Part shown: positions 5,314-11,144 of the stretch, piece after piece
How the letters are laid out: each line of letters starts with the position of its first letter
Position numbering within the stretch: position 1 is the stretch's first letter
NCBI GenBank assembly: GCA_937880795.1
Contig: CALGRQ010000277.1
Span: forward strand, 1 to 11,144
DNA from: an uncultured Dyadobacter sp.
Lineage (GTDB): Bacteria; Bacteroidota; Bacteroidia; Cytophagales; Spirosomataceae
Direction of reading: 5' to 3'
Length of the DNA stretch: 11,144 bases
The notes under the pieces: generated by a model
What the model was told of the DNA's origin: nothing
The model's input: the letters and a program-made list of their open reading frames with translations, nothing else
Databases searched by the model: none
Translations under genes and position numbers: made by a program

Positions 5314-6078
5314 ATGTCGATAAAGGATGTTTCCGATTATAGCGGAATGAGTAAGGTGAGTGAGGCTGTGGCTTACACTTTGAAGAAAATGACGGAATAC
5401 GCCCAACCCGGTATGACCACCAAAGAATTGGATGATTATGGAGCACAAGTATTGAAAGAAAGAGGTGCAAAATCCGCACCTTTCTCCACATACGGCTTCC
5501 CAGGATGGACTTGTATTAGCGTTAACCATGCATTTTGTCATGGAATTCCTTCCCAAAAGTTAATATTGAAAGAAGGGGATTTAGTAAATATCGACGTATC
5601 CGCTGAGTTGGATGGCTTTTGGGCCGATAATGGCGGGTCTTTCATTTTGGGCAAAGACGTTCATCAACATCAAAAATTGGTGGAAGCGTCTAAGGAAATA
5701 CTAATTAAATCGATCCGGCATATACGCGGTGGTGTCAAGATTGCTGACATTGGGCATTTGATGGAAACAGAAGCCAAAAGTCGGGGCTTTAAGGTCATTA
5801 GAAATTTGGCAGGCCATGGAGTAGGACGAAGTTTACATGAGCAACCCAATAAGTTGGTTAATTATAAGGATCCGCATGACCACCGTCGCTTTACAAAGAA
5901 TTCGGTAGTGGCTATTGAAACCTTTATATCTACTACTTCGCCGTATGCCGTTCAATTGAATGATGGTTGGACAATGGTTGGAAACATGGGTGGTTATATG
6001 GCTCAGCACGAACATACGATTATCGTCACGGATAAAGAACCAATTATTCTTACCGAAATGAACGGTATTTTTGATTGA
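5314..6078 (+). CDS. map: Type I methionine aminopeptidase
   Basis: 254 residues. It removes the N-terminal Met from nascent proteins in the cytoplasm. All five metal ligands of the pita-bread fold are present: Asp-94 (VNIDV), Asp-105 (GFWADNGG), His-168 (GHGVGR), Glu-202 (AIETF) and Glu-233 (QHEHTIIV). The active-site His-76 in 'FCHGIP' is also present. It lacks a zinc-finger N-terminal extension and a SEC-C tail. The surrounding text 'CISVNHAFCHGIP...GFWADNGGSF' differs from the E. coli type (VVCHGIP, GFHGDTS). It therefore looks like the shorter alternative MetAP often found as a second copy in Bacteroidota, rather than the copy in the ribosomal protein cluster, which I infer lies elsewhere. 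The ATG at 5314 is preferred over the TTG at 5263, which only adds 17 atypical residues. Monocistronic, ending in a strong shared terminator. Confidence 0.9.
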   Translation: MSIKDVSDYSGMSKVSEAVAYTLKKMTEYAQPGMTTKELDDYGAQVLKERGAKSAPFSTYGFPGWTCISVNHAFCHGIPSQKLILKEGDLVNIDVSAELDGFWADNGGSFILGKDVHQHQKLVEASKEILIKSIRHIRGGVKIADIGHLMETEAKSRGFKVIRNLAGHGVGRSLHEQPNKLVNYKDPHDHRRFTKNSVVAIETFISTTSPYAVQLNDGWTMVGNMGGYMAQHEHTIIVTDKEPIILTEMNGIFD

Positions 6079-6118
6079 ATCAGCAATTCCTTCACACTAA
6101 AATAGGGTTCATAAGGAC

Positions 6119-6161
6119 AAAGAAAAACCTCCGTACAGCCACGTTACGGAGGTTTTTCTTT
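6119..6161. terminator. Bidirectional rho-independent terminator
   Basis: AGAAAAACCTCCGTA (6121-6135) pairs perfectly with TACGGAGGTTTTTCT (6145-6159) around a 9-nt loop; two more A-T pairs extend it to 17 bp. There is an A run before and a T run after the GC core, so it works both ways. It lies between the convergent aminopeptidase (stop 6078) and TerC gene (stop 6173). Confidence 0.93.
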
Positions 6162-6172
6162 AATTCATAATC

Positions 6173-6925
6173 TTATTGAAGTGCTTTCTGCTCCTCTTCT
6201 TTGGTATAATGTTCGTGCGTTTGTACCGGTTTGCCTCCTTTGTTCATTTTCATTTGGAAAATATCGACCAGTAAAGAGAACGCCATAGAGAAGTAGATAT
6301 ACCCCTTCGGAATATGGATACCCATACCTTCGCTAATCAGCGAGAAACCGATCAGTAATAAGAACGAAAGTGCAAGCATTTTAAATGCAGGGTGCTTGTT
6401 TACAAAATTGCTAATGCTTTCAGCTGCAAACAGCATGATCAGCACCGATACAATTACGGATACATACATAATCCATATTTCTTTAACCATTCCAACGGCC
6501 GTAATAATAGAGTCTACTGAAAAGACCATATCCATAAGCAGTATTTGGAAAATGACCTGACCAAAAGTATTCACTTTAATATCCTTAGTCTCGTCTCCTT
6601 CTTCCCCTTCCATTTTGTGGTATATTTCTTTCGCACTTTTATATAGTAGGAACAACCCACCCGCAATTAATACCAGATCCTTTCCAGAAATACCCTCGCC
6701 TAAAAAGGTGAAGAGATCCTCATCCAGCTTTAAGATGAAAGATATCAATAACAACAGGCCTAAACGAAGCACTCCGGCTAGGATTAAACCATATTGTCTG
6801 GCTTTCTTTTGCTGGTGAGGTGGGAGTTTAGCTGCAAGTATCGAGATGAAAATAACATTGTCTATACCCAAAACAGCTTCCAGCGCAATGAGGGTTAGTA
6901 GTGAAATGATAACTTCAAATTCCAT
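6173..6925 (-). CDS. TerC-family integral membrane protein (putative metal exporter)
   Basis: 250 residues with about seven hydrophobic helices and a short cytosolic tail rich in Lys/Glu. The two TerC signature segments are present: ALEAVLGIDNVIFISIL (14-30), with Glu-16 and Asp-22 inside the membrane, and LLMDMVFSVDSIITAVGM (129-146), with Asp-132 and Asp-138. These buried acids are the presumed ion path. Family members such as Alx and MeeF/MeeY-type proteins export Mn2+ or aid metal loading of exported proteins; older names link TerC to tellurite resistance. A charged loop MEGEEGDETKD (105-115) separates the halves, as in the ~250-residue YgdQ/YoaE-like subgroup. It is monocistronic, converges on the aminopeptidase and has a 287-bp upstream gap. 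I saw no yybP-ykoY-like metal riboswitch there. Confidence 0.9.
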   Translation of the reverse strand: MEFEVIISLLTLIALEAVLGIDNVIFISILAAKLPPHQQKKARQYGLILAGVLRLGLLLLISFILKLDEDLFTFLGEGISGKDLVLIAGGLFLLYKSAKEIYHKMEGEEGDETKDIKVNTFGQVIFQILLMDMVFSVDSIITAVGMVKEIWIMYVSVIVSVLIMLFAAESISNFVNKHPAFKMLALSFLLLIGFSLISEGMGIHIPKGYIYFSMAFSLLVDIFQMKMNKGGKPVQTHEHYTKEEEQKALQ

Positions 6926-7181
6926 TTGTTAGATGTTAAGTTAAAAATGAAAGTATATGTATAATCGTGCCAAAAAATTATAAAACTAACTTCTAAAACC
7001 TAATCATCGCAAATGTCCAATATGGCTATACGTTAAATTTTGTATAGTATTGATAATCAAAGTTATACTAAAAACAGTGATGTGCTTGCGGATAACGAAT
7101 CTCAACGATCCCGTATTTATATATATCCGTAAAAGTTGTGGATAAAATTCCTTGGAACCCAAAATACCATTCGCAGGTTGC

Positions 7182-7189
7182 TACTTTTG
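7182..7189 (+). promoter_or_regulatory. Candidate -7 promoter element for the YchJ operon
   Basis: TACTTTTG matches the Bacteroidota -7 consensus TAnnTTTG exactly and lies 23 bp before the ATG at 7213. No TTTG is present at the expected -33 distance, so this is a half match. A short leader of about 18 nt would result. Confidence 0.4.
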
Positions 7190-7212
7190 TAGGATAATTA
7201 TTGGGATACAAA

Positions 7213-7599
7213 ATGAAAAATTGTTTTTGTGGCGCTGCTGAGCCGTATTCAAAATGTTGCGCTCCGCTGCACAAAGGGACTATACCTGCAACTTCTGCTG
7301 AAAAATTAATGCGGTCAAGATACTCGGCTTACGTGGTTAGTGACATTCCATATCTGATTGCGAGTACCCATATATCGACCCGTTCGGGATTATCTCCGAA
7401 AGAAATAGAGCTTTGGGCAAAATCGAATCAATGGAAAGGGCTGGAAATTGTCCATGCAGATTACGCTACTGTAGAGTTTAAGGCGATGTATCGCGATAGG
7501 AGTGGGAAAATGCAGGTCCATCATGAAAAATCGACATTTATACATGAAGATGGCCACTGGTTTTACGTGGATGGCATATTTGATGCAGATATAAATTAA
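7213..7599 (+). CDS. YchJ/UPF0225 family protein with N-terminal SEC-C metal-binding motif
   Basis: 128 residues, cytoplasmic. The N-terminus carries a SEC-C type zinc motif with Cys-4, Cys-6, Cys-15 and Cys-16 (C-F-C-G ... Y-S-K-C-C). It is followed by 'ATSAEKLMRSRYSAYVVSDIPYLIASTH' (about 26-53), the hallmark of YchJ-type proteins, and an NTF2-like middle domain ending 'STFIHEDGHWFYVDG' (about 107-121). E. coli YchJ has two SEC-C copies, while this shorter form has only the N-terminal one. The biochemical role of YchJ is not established; SEC-C motifs otherwise bind Zn and contact SecB or ribosome-linked partners. The ATG at 7213 is used; the TTG at 7201 would add only four residues. It heads a tight operon with the membrane and HEAT-repeat genes (gaps of 10 and 8 bp). 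Confidence 0.88.
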   Translation: MKNCFCGAAEPYSKCCAPLHKGTIPATSAEKLMRSRYSAYVVSDIPYLIASTHISTRSGLSPKEIELWAKSNQWKGLEIVHADYATVEFKAMYRDRSGKMQVHHEKSTFIHEDGHWFYVDGIFDADIN

Positions 7600-7609
7600 T
7601 TTTATTGCT

Positions 7610-7903
7610 ATGTTCAAACAGTTTGGGATTGCCCGATTTGTAGTTTGTTTCATCGTATTTATTCTCGCATATGTAGTAGCTCGAGATACATACGACTCAT
7701 TCTTTCAATTGATTACAGGGGGGATGTTTGTTTTGACCATCTATATCATGAATGAAATAAGGAAGGGGCACCACGAAGAACTTTTAAAAAAAGATCAGGA
7801 GTGTGCAGAACGAATTGCGGAACTGGAAGATCAGTTGCACGAGAAGGATGCGCAATTGCAACAGATTATTCAGGCTATTACCATTAACCGATCTTCGGAG
7901 TAA
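7610..7903 (+). CDS. Small two-helix membrane protein with cytosolic coiled-coil tail, unknown function
   Basis: 97 residues. Two hydrophobic segments, about 8-24 (ARFVVCFIVFILAYVVA) and 31-48 (FFQLITGGMFVLTIYIM), are joined by a very short polar turn (RDTYDS), making a hairpin in the inner membrane. Residues 49-92 are charged with heptad-like spacing (EELLKKDQECAERIAELEDQLHEKDAQLQQII) and should form a coiled coil, suggesting self-association or partner binding. No catalytic motif is visible and I do not recognise a named family. The ATG at 7610 lies 10 bp after the YchJ gene stop and the stop is 8 bp before the HEAT-repeat gene, so it is co-transcribed with both. It may act as a membrane anchor for one of them; that is an inference from position only. 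Confidence 0.7.
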   Translation: MFKQFGIARFVVCFIVFILAYVVARDTYDSFFQLITGGMFVLTIYIMNEIRKGHHEELLKKDQECAERIAELEDQLHEKDAQLQQIIQAITINRSSE

Positions 7904-7911
7904 TTTTTTTG

Positions 7912-8679
7912 ATGGCTTTCTACGATTTATCAAAAGAACAGCGGTCTGCATTGGTTGCTGATATTCAATCGGTGTTGGTTCAGGAGCTGGAACTTGGGCG
8001 TTTGCACCGAACCGCCGACAGGTTTGCTGATGAAGATACCTATATACGCAAGGCAGCGTATCTTGCAGTAGGGCGGGTATATATAGCGCGACCTGATTTG
8101 AAACAAATACTGCTTGGAACATTAGATGAATATGTCCGTCATAGTGATTTTAAAGTAAGACAAACGGTCATCAATGGTGCTGGCGAAATTGGGAAAGTTG
8201 ATTTTGAAAGTGTAGAACATTTTTTTGACAGAGGGCTGTTTGATACCCATCATTCACCACGAAATGCGGTTATAGGTTCCATTAAAAAGATGGGCGAGGT
8301 TAATCCTGATCCGGTTTTGGCGTGGGCTGGAAAATATCTGCATCATGAAAACAAGGAGATACGAAGGGAGATTTGCCATGGTATTGAACTGCGGGGGAGA
8401 AAGTTTCCACAGGATATTTTGCCTTTATTGAAGGAATTACAGTTTGATCATACGGCTCGGGTTAGAACCACCCTGGTTCATGTATTGGGGCAAATTTCTT
8501 ATAAAAAGGGTTGTCTGGAAACCGTAACACTACATTTGAAGACGTGGGAAAATCAGGCCTTGGTGAGAGAGGCGGTCAAGGAGATCATAGACGTACACCA
8601 TCGTTATCGCAATTTCGCCATATTGAGCCAGGAGGAAGCCAAATCTTTCCTGGCTCAATATGGAATGTTGGATTTATGA
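7912..8679 (+). CDS. HEAT-repeat protein
   Basis: 255 residues, all alpha-helical and without a signal peptide. At least six HEAT-type units can be seen, each with the helix B pattern [D/E/N]xxVRxxxxxAxGxI: EDTYIRKAAYLAVGRV (41-56), HSDFKVRQTVINGAGEIG (77-94), HHSPRNAVIGSIKKMGE (113-129), HENKEIRREICHGIELRG (145-162), DHTARVRTTLVHVLGQI (179-195) and NQALVREAVKEIIDV (214-228). Such solenoids bind proteins or, in the AlkD/AlkC group, damaged DNA. I do not see enough to claim a DNA glycosylase, and lyase motifs of the PBS type are not specific. The ATG at 7912 is used; the TTG at 7909 just precedes it. Last gene of the YchJ operon. Its final codons carry a 16-bp perfect inverted repeat, listed separately. 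Confidence 0.8.
   Translation: MAFYDLSKEQRSALVADIQSVLVQELELGRLHRTADRFADEDTYIRKAAYLAVGRVYIARPDLKQILLGTLDEYVRHSDFKVRQTVINGAGEIGKVDFESVEHFFDRGLFDTHHSPRNAVIGSIKKMGEVNPDPVLAWAGKYLHHENKEIRREICHGIELRGRKFPQDILPLLKELQFDHTARVRTTLVHVLGQISYKKGCLETVTLHLKTWENQALVREAVKEIIDVHHRYRNFAILSQEEAKSFLAQYGMLDL
8618..8663. repeat. Perfect 16-bp inverted repeat inside the 3' end of the HEAT-repeat gene
   Basis: CCATATTGAGCCAGGA (8618-8633) is exactly complementary to TCCTGGCTCAATATGG (8648-8663) across a 14-nt spacer. It lies within the coding sequence, 16 bp before the stop codon. A third related segment, ATTGAGCC (8688-8695), sits just after the stop and could pair with GGCTCAAT (8652-8659) instead. The stem has no T run after it, so it is not a classic terminator; it may stabilise or mark the 3' end of the operon's mRNA. 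Confidence 0.75.
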
Positions 8680-8707
8680 ATTGCCTCATTGAGCCTTGAG
8701 GCCAATT
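8679..8707 (+). terminator. Bulged hairpin just after the HEAT-repeat gene, possible transcript end
   Basis: GCCTCA (8683-8688) pairs with TGAGGC (8697-8702). Alternatively AATTGCCTCA pairs with TGAGGCCAATT with one bulged C, making a 10-pair stem. No T run follows, so termination strength is doubtful. The hairpin competes with the ATTGAGCC pairing of the upstream inverted repeat. Confidence 0.35.
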
Positions 8708-8729
8708 AGGTCGATTATTAGTGATGGCT

Positions 8730-8946
8730 GCTATTCAATAGCTTTTTTCTCTTTAACATATAGGGCCTTTACAGCCATTAATTTTTTCTGATACCGCTTA
8801 TCCCTGGCTACATCATGGGTTTCATCAGGATATTTACCGGTATCATAAAAGGATTCGAAGTTGTGCTCCGTATAGTTAAAATATTTAAAATCCTTTGAAA
8901 TTAATCCTTCTACTTTGGGTAACATCGGACTTGCGAATACGCTGTG
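8730..8946 (-). repeat. 217-bp direct repeat, copy 1 (sulfatase 3' end)
   Basis: This segment equals 10518-10734 at every position except one (8740 A against 10528 T on the plus strand), giving 216 of 217 identical. The offset is 1788 bp. The difference is the third base of an Ala codon and is silent. The match stops sharply: at 8946/8947 upstream of the coding frame and at the stop codon plus one base at the other end. Confidence 0.97.
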
Positions 8947-8970
8947 GTGGTAAATGAAGAAATAGTTATA
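8731..8970 (-). pseudogene. Truncated sulfatase, C-terminal ~80 codons only
   Basis: The frame read leftward from 8970 to the stop at 8731-8733 encodes YNYFFIYHHSVFASPMLPKV and continues to ...KALYVKEKKAIE. From HSVFASP onward it is identical in protein to the C-terminus of the sulfatase at 10519-11144. Just upstream of the 217-bp identity, 'YFFIYHH' still resembles 'YFFYEH' of that sulfatase but with an extra codon and different bases. A TAA at 8971-8973 then closes the frame. The catalytic Cys region, metal ligands and most of the alkaline-phosphatase-like core are all absent, so it cannot be an active enzyme. The internal ATG at 8925 could start a 64-residue peptide, but nothing suggests it is translated. 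Best read as debris of a duplication in a sulfatase gene row. Confidence 0.9.
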
Positions 8971-9151
8971 TTATATTTTTTAATGAATTTATTTTATGAA
9001 AAAATCAAATCGTCACTACTAGCCTATTTTTGGAGGCAATTAATGAAGTGCTCCAGACTGTGTTAGAGTCAAATTCTTGTCAAAATTTGGTAGTGGGTAC
9101 CAATCCAAGTTTCATACCAGAAGTGTGGTAATAAAATATGTTGCGTAAATG
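8971..9151. other. 181-bp gene-free stretch between sulfatase fragment and complete sulfatase
   Basis: AT-rich DNA with no convincing gene. One rightward frame is open from 9000 to the TAA at 9129-9131 but has no ATG, and a 27-codon ATG frame at 8983-9066 is unrecognisable. Two small hairpins are present (9087-9103 and 9115-9130). It resembles neither sulfatase. Confidence 0.6.
9087..9103 (-). terminator. Small hairpin, possible leftward terminator after the sulfatase operon
   Basis: TTGGTA (9087-9092) and TACCAA (9098-9103) form a 6-bp perfect stem with a 5-nt loop. Read leftward it is followed by ATTTTG. It lies about 50 bp past the sulfatase stop at 9152. A second hairpin, TACCA/TGGTA at 9115-9130, precedes it. 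Both are weak. Confidence 0.3.
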
Positions 9152-10516
9152 TCATTTAACCATATTTTTTAAATCCTTATACCTTTCACGAAGTACCTTC
9201 AGTTTCTTAGCATACTGCGTATTATGAGCCTGGTTTTCTTTTTCCAACGGGTCCTCCTTTAGTAGATAAAGCTGCTCATAATCGTGTTCAATAAACTTCA
9301 TATACTTGATATCTTTTCGTACAACACCCTCGATTTTTGGTAATCTAGGACTTCCCAGAAAAGTATGCTCGTAAAAAAACTCTTTGCGGTTCAAAGGCTT
9401 TTTTGCAAGGAGGTTCGTTCCTTGCATTTGATCAGGGACTTTTAAACCGGCAACGTTTAGAATGGTTGGTGCGATGTCAATATTGAGAGCAATTCGCTGT
9501 TCTGTAATACCTCTCTTAGAACCTTTTCTTGGGTCATATATAAGAAGTGGTACACGAATGGATTCTTCAAAACCAAACCATTTGCCTTCTAGGCCATGTT
9601 CACCCAGCGCAAAGCCATTGTCACCCATAAAAATAATGACCGTATTATCTGCAACGCCCAGACTTTCTAACTGTTTGCGCAACTTACCTACCACTTCGTC
9701 AACTCCTGATATGAGCCTGTAATAATCCTTTACAGTCTTTTGGTGTAATTCTGGAGTCGAAAATAGCGGTTTCCATCGTTCACGGCCAATATTCTGATCG
9801 GTACGAAAGAAATCTGGAAAGGCATTCCAATAAGCTGGATCAGCTGTTTCAGGCCGCGGTATTGTGATATTCTGGTATAAGCTCTGGTACCGTTCCTGCA
9901 CGGGATAGGTGGGGGGACTTCCGTCCAACTCATGTGGCGCTTTGAAACTCACCGAAAGGCAGAATGGCGATTGAGAACCAAATTTTTGAAGAAACTGATC
10001 CACGCCATTTGCCAAACTATCTGTATGATGAACTTTAGAGCCATCTTTTCTGATGTATTCATAAGGAGGTTGTCCTTCTCGGTTACATGCCCAATAGTCA
10101 AACTGGTCGGCTGGTGGGTTGTTTCCTACACCATATTTACCAATAAAACCAATTTTGTAACCCGCGGCCTTCAACAGCAACGGGTAGGTTTGTGACATAG
10201 CTTCACCGCTAAAATTACTGGAAAAATCTTCAATTCTATGGCGAGACATATATTGTCCGCTCAAAATACTGGCACGACTCACCGAACAGATAGAAGTAGT
10301 AACATAGGCATTTGAAAAACGTATTCCTTCTTGCGCCATCCGATCTAAATGAGGAGTCTGGATAAAGGGATTTCCTGCAACGCCCAATGCATCGGCACGA
10401 TGGTCGTCGGTCAATAGAAAAATGATGTTTGGGCGCTGTGCAGTGGTTGGTAGAGCTTTTGTCATGATTAACAAAAGCATTCCCAACACATACCATATTT
10501 TATTTTGATCACGCAT
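9152..10516 (-). CDS. Secreted S1-family sulfatase
   Basis: 454 residues. The signal peptide is residues 1-27 (hydrophobic 8-18, cut near TTAQ). The alkaline-phosphatase-superfamily sulfatase core follows. Metal ligands Asp-37/Asp-38 lie in LLTDDHRADALG. The Cys converted to formylglycine is Cys-77 in ICSVSRASILSGQ. The substrate-site basic residues follow: Lys-127 in GKYG and His-195 in KAPHE. Asp-299/Asn-300 and His-307/Lys-312 are in FMGDNGFALGEHGLEGKW. Length and motif order are normal for enzymes that remove sulfate from polysaccharides or glycosaminoglycans; the sugar cannot be told from sequence. The modification motif is C-S-V-S-R instead of the canonical C-x-P-x-R. The ATG at 10516 lies 2 bp after the stop of the upstream sulfatase (10519), so the two form an operon. 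The gene is flanked exactly by the 217-bp direct repeats. Confidence 0.93.
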   Translation of the reverse strand: MRDQNKIWYVLGMLLLIMTKALPTTAQRPNIIFLLTDDHRADALGVAGNPFIQTPHLDRMAQEGIRFSNAYVTTSICSVSRASILSGQYMSRHRIEDFSSNFSGEAMSQTYPLLLKAAGYKIGFIGKYGVGNNPPADQFDYWACNREGQPPYEYIRKDGSKVHHTDSLANGVDQFLQKFGSQSPFCLSVSFKAPHELDGSPPTYPVQERYQSLYQNITIPRPETADPAYWNAFPDFFRTDQNIGRERWKPLFSTPELHQKTVKDYYRLISGVDEVVGKLRKQLESLGVADNTVIIFMGDNGFALGEHGLEGKWFGFEESIRVPLLIYDPRKGSKRGITEQRIALNIDIAPTILNVAGLKVPDQMQGTNLLAKKPLNRKEFFYEHTFLGSPRLPKIEGVVRKDIKYMKFIEHDYEQLYLLKEDPLEKENQAHNTQYAKKLKVLRERYKDLKNMVK

Positions 10517-10517
10517 A

Positions 10518-10734
10518 GCTATTCAATTGCTTTTTTCTCTTTAACATATAGGGCCTTTACAGCCATTAATTTTTTCTGATACCGCTTATCCCTGGCTACA
10601 TCATGGGTTTCATCAGGATATTTACCGGTATCATAAAAGGATTCGAAGTTGTGCTCCGTATAGTTAAAATATTTAAAATCCTTTGAAATTAATCCTTCTA
10701 CTTTGGGTAACATCGGACTTGCGAATACGCTGTG
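10518..10734 (-). repeat. 217-bp direct repeat, copy 2 (3' end of the upstream sulfatase)
   Basis: This is the in-place partner of 8730-8946: 216 of 217 bases are the same, in the same orientation. It covers the last ~71 codons and stop of the incomplete sulfatase. Upstream of 10734 the two copies diverge at once. Confidence 0.97.
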
Positions 10735-11144
10735 TTCATAGAAAAAGTATTTGCGTTCCGGTAATTTTTTCTGAACAACCTGAAACAAATCAACGCCCTG
10801 CATCACCGATGGGGTTGGGACACCTGCCAAACTGAGCACTGTAGGGGCTATATCAATATTGAGGGCAAGTTGTTCGGCTTTTACATTTTTAAATCTGGCA
10901 TTCGGTCTCAAATCGTTGATAATAAGTGGGACGTGAATACCTTTTTCGTAGCCATACCATTTACCCATCATCCCATGTTCTCCCAGTGAAAAACCGTGAT
11001 CGCTGGTATAGATTACAATCGTATTTTCGTCCAGGTTAAGTTCTCTTAATTTCTCAACTACTTTTCCCACTGCCTCATCTACACCCGTTACCAGACGGTA
11101 ATAGTTTTTTACATTTTCCTGAAACAATTCAGGGGTAGAGAAAA
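10519..11144 (-). CDS. S1-family sulfatase, C-terminal part (gene continues beyond the window)
   Basis: The visible 208 codons start at FSTPELFQENVKNYYRLVTGVDE and run to the TAG at 10519. They align well with the neighbour at 9152-10516 (FSTPELHQKTVKDYYRLISGVDE there), so the two are paralogues. Visible sulfatase motifs are IVIYTSDHGFSLGEHG then MMGKWYGYE, giving the Asp-His metal ligands and the Lys of the active site. Note SDHG here against GDNG in the neighbour; both forms occur in S1 sulfatases. The formylglycine Cys and the signal peptide lie outside the window to the right. The C-terminal subdomain 'FESFYDTGKYPDETHDVARDKRYQKKL' is the usual 'LYDL..DP.E..NLA' region in altered form. A TTG at 11127 is internal, not a start. 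First known gene of the leftward sulfatase operon, 2 bp before the next. Confidence 0.92.
   Translation of the reverse strand, partial: FSTPELFQENVKNYYRLVTGVDEAVGKVVEKLRELNLDENTIVIYTSDHGFSLGEHGMMGKWYGYEKGIHVPLIINDLRPNARFKNVKAEQLALNIDIAPTVLSLAGVPTPSVMQGVDLFQVVQKKLPERKYFFYEHSVFASPMLPKVEGLISKDFKYFNYTEHNFESFYDTGKYPDETHDVARDKRYQKKLMAVKALYVKEKKAIE

Noticed and set aside
6926..7212. yybP-ykoY-type Mn riboswitch upstream of the TerC gene
   Set aside because: TerC genes often carry one in other phyla, but I saw no GC-rich paired core or conserved loop motifs; the leader is almost entirely AT-rich.
7068..7274. 68-codon leftward frame overlapping the start of the YchJ gene
   Set aside because: Antisense shadow of the YchJ start and its promoter region, with no protein features.
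8983..9066. 27-codon rightward ATG frame between the sulfatase fragment and the complete sulfatase
   Set aside because: Too short and unrecognised. I considered a transposase remnant, but no IS ends, target duplications or DDE motif are visible.
9000..9131. Rightward open frame ...SLFLEAINEVLQTVLESNSC... without a start codon
   Set aside because: The protein-like look is weak, there is no ATG and no known family, and chance is sufficient for 43 codons.
8730..10734. Composite transposon or IS flanked by long direct repeats
   Set aside because: The repeats are sulfatase coding sequence, not IS ends, and no transposase lies inside the unit. Recombination between paralogous sulfatase genes explains it better.

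Overview
The window (about 11.1 kb, AT-rich) looks like chromosomal DNA from a Bacteroidota bacterium, most likely a sphingobacterium or pedobacter relative. The basis is weak Shine-Dalgarno signals, occasional TAnnTTTG-type -7 boxes, many short signal-peptide proteins, a lipoprotein of a Bacteroidota-type family, and S1 sulfatases in a row. The genus is inferred from general character only. I see no tRNA, rRNA, CRISPR array, phage gene or complete insertion sequence.

Layout. 1-119: 5' end of a leftward secreted protein. 382-888: a general-stress-type flavin split-barrel (PNPOx-like) protein. 1031-1474: a small lipoprotein. 1475-1863: non-coding, with a REP-like imperfect palindrome, a 41-codon leftward coding remnant and a strong hairpin just after the remnant's stop. 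1864-5168: a regulator-centred module. A leftward operon (exported Mn-type cupin, exported NTF2-like protein, exported or anchored flavodoxin) diverges from a rightward pair (AraC-family regulator, second exported cupin). The 289-bp divergent gap holds a 17-bp palindrome beside a candidate -7 box, and two 10-bp direct repeats 21 bp apart. Both are good candidates for regulator sites.

5314-6078 is a type I methionine aminopeptidase with all five metal ligands. It converges on a TerC-family membrane protein (6173-6925), and a textbook bidirectional terminator lies between them. 7213-8679 is a tight three-gene operon: a YchJ/SEC-C protein, a small two-helix membrane protein with a coiled-coil tail, and a HEAT-repeat protein. 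The last codons of the HEAT gene contain a perfect 16-bp inverted repeat.

8730-11144 is a leftward sulfatase tract: an incomplete sulfatase (3' part only in the window), then 2 bp later a complete secreted sulfatase, then a truncated copy of the first sulfatase's last ~70 codons. The truncated copy and the true 3' end are a 217-bp direct repeat with one synonymous difference. The repeats flank the complete sulfatase exactly, so recombination between them would remove that gene and leave the upstream sulfatase intact. This is the most striking structural feature of the window.

No complete new defence or mobile system is visible. The best leads are the direct-repeat sulfatase cassette, the exported cupin/flavodoxin module with its probable operators, and the YchJ-membrane-HEAT operon.
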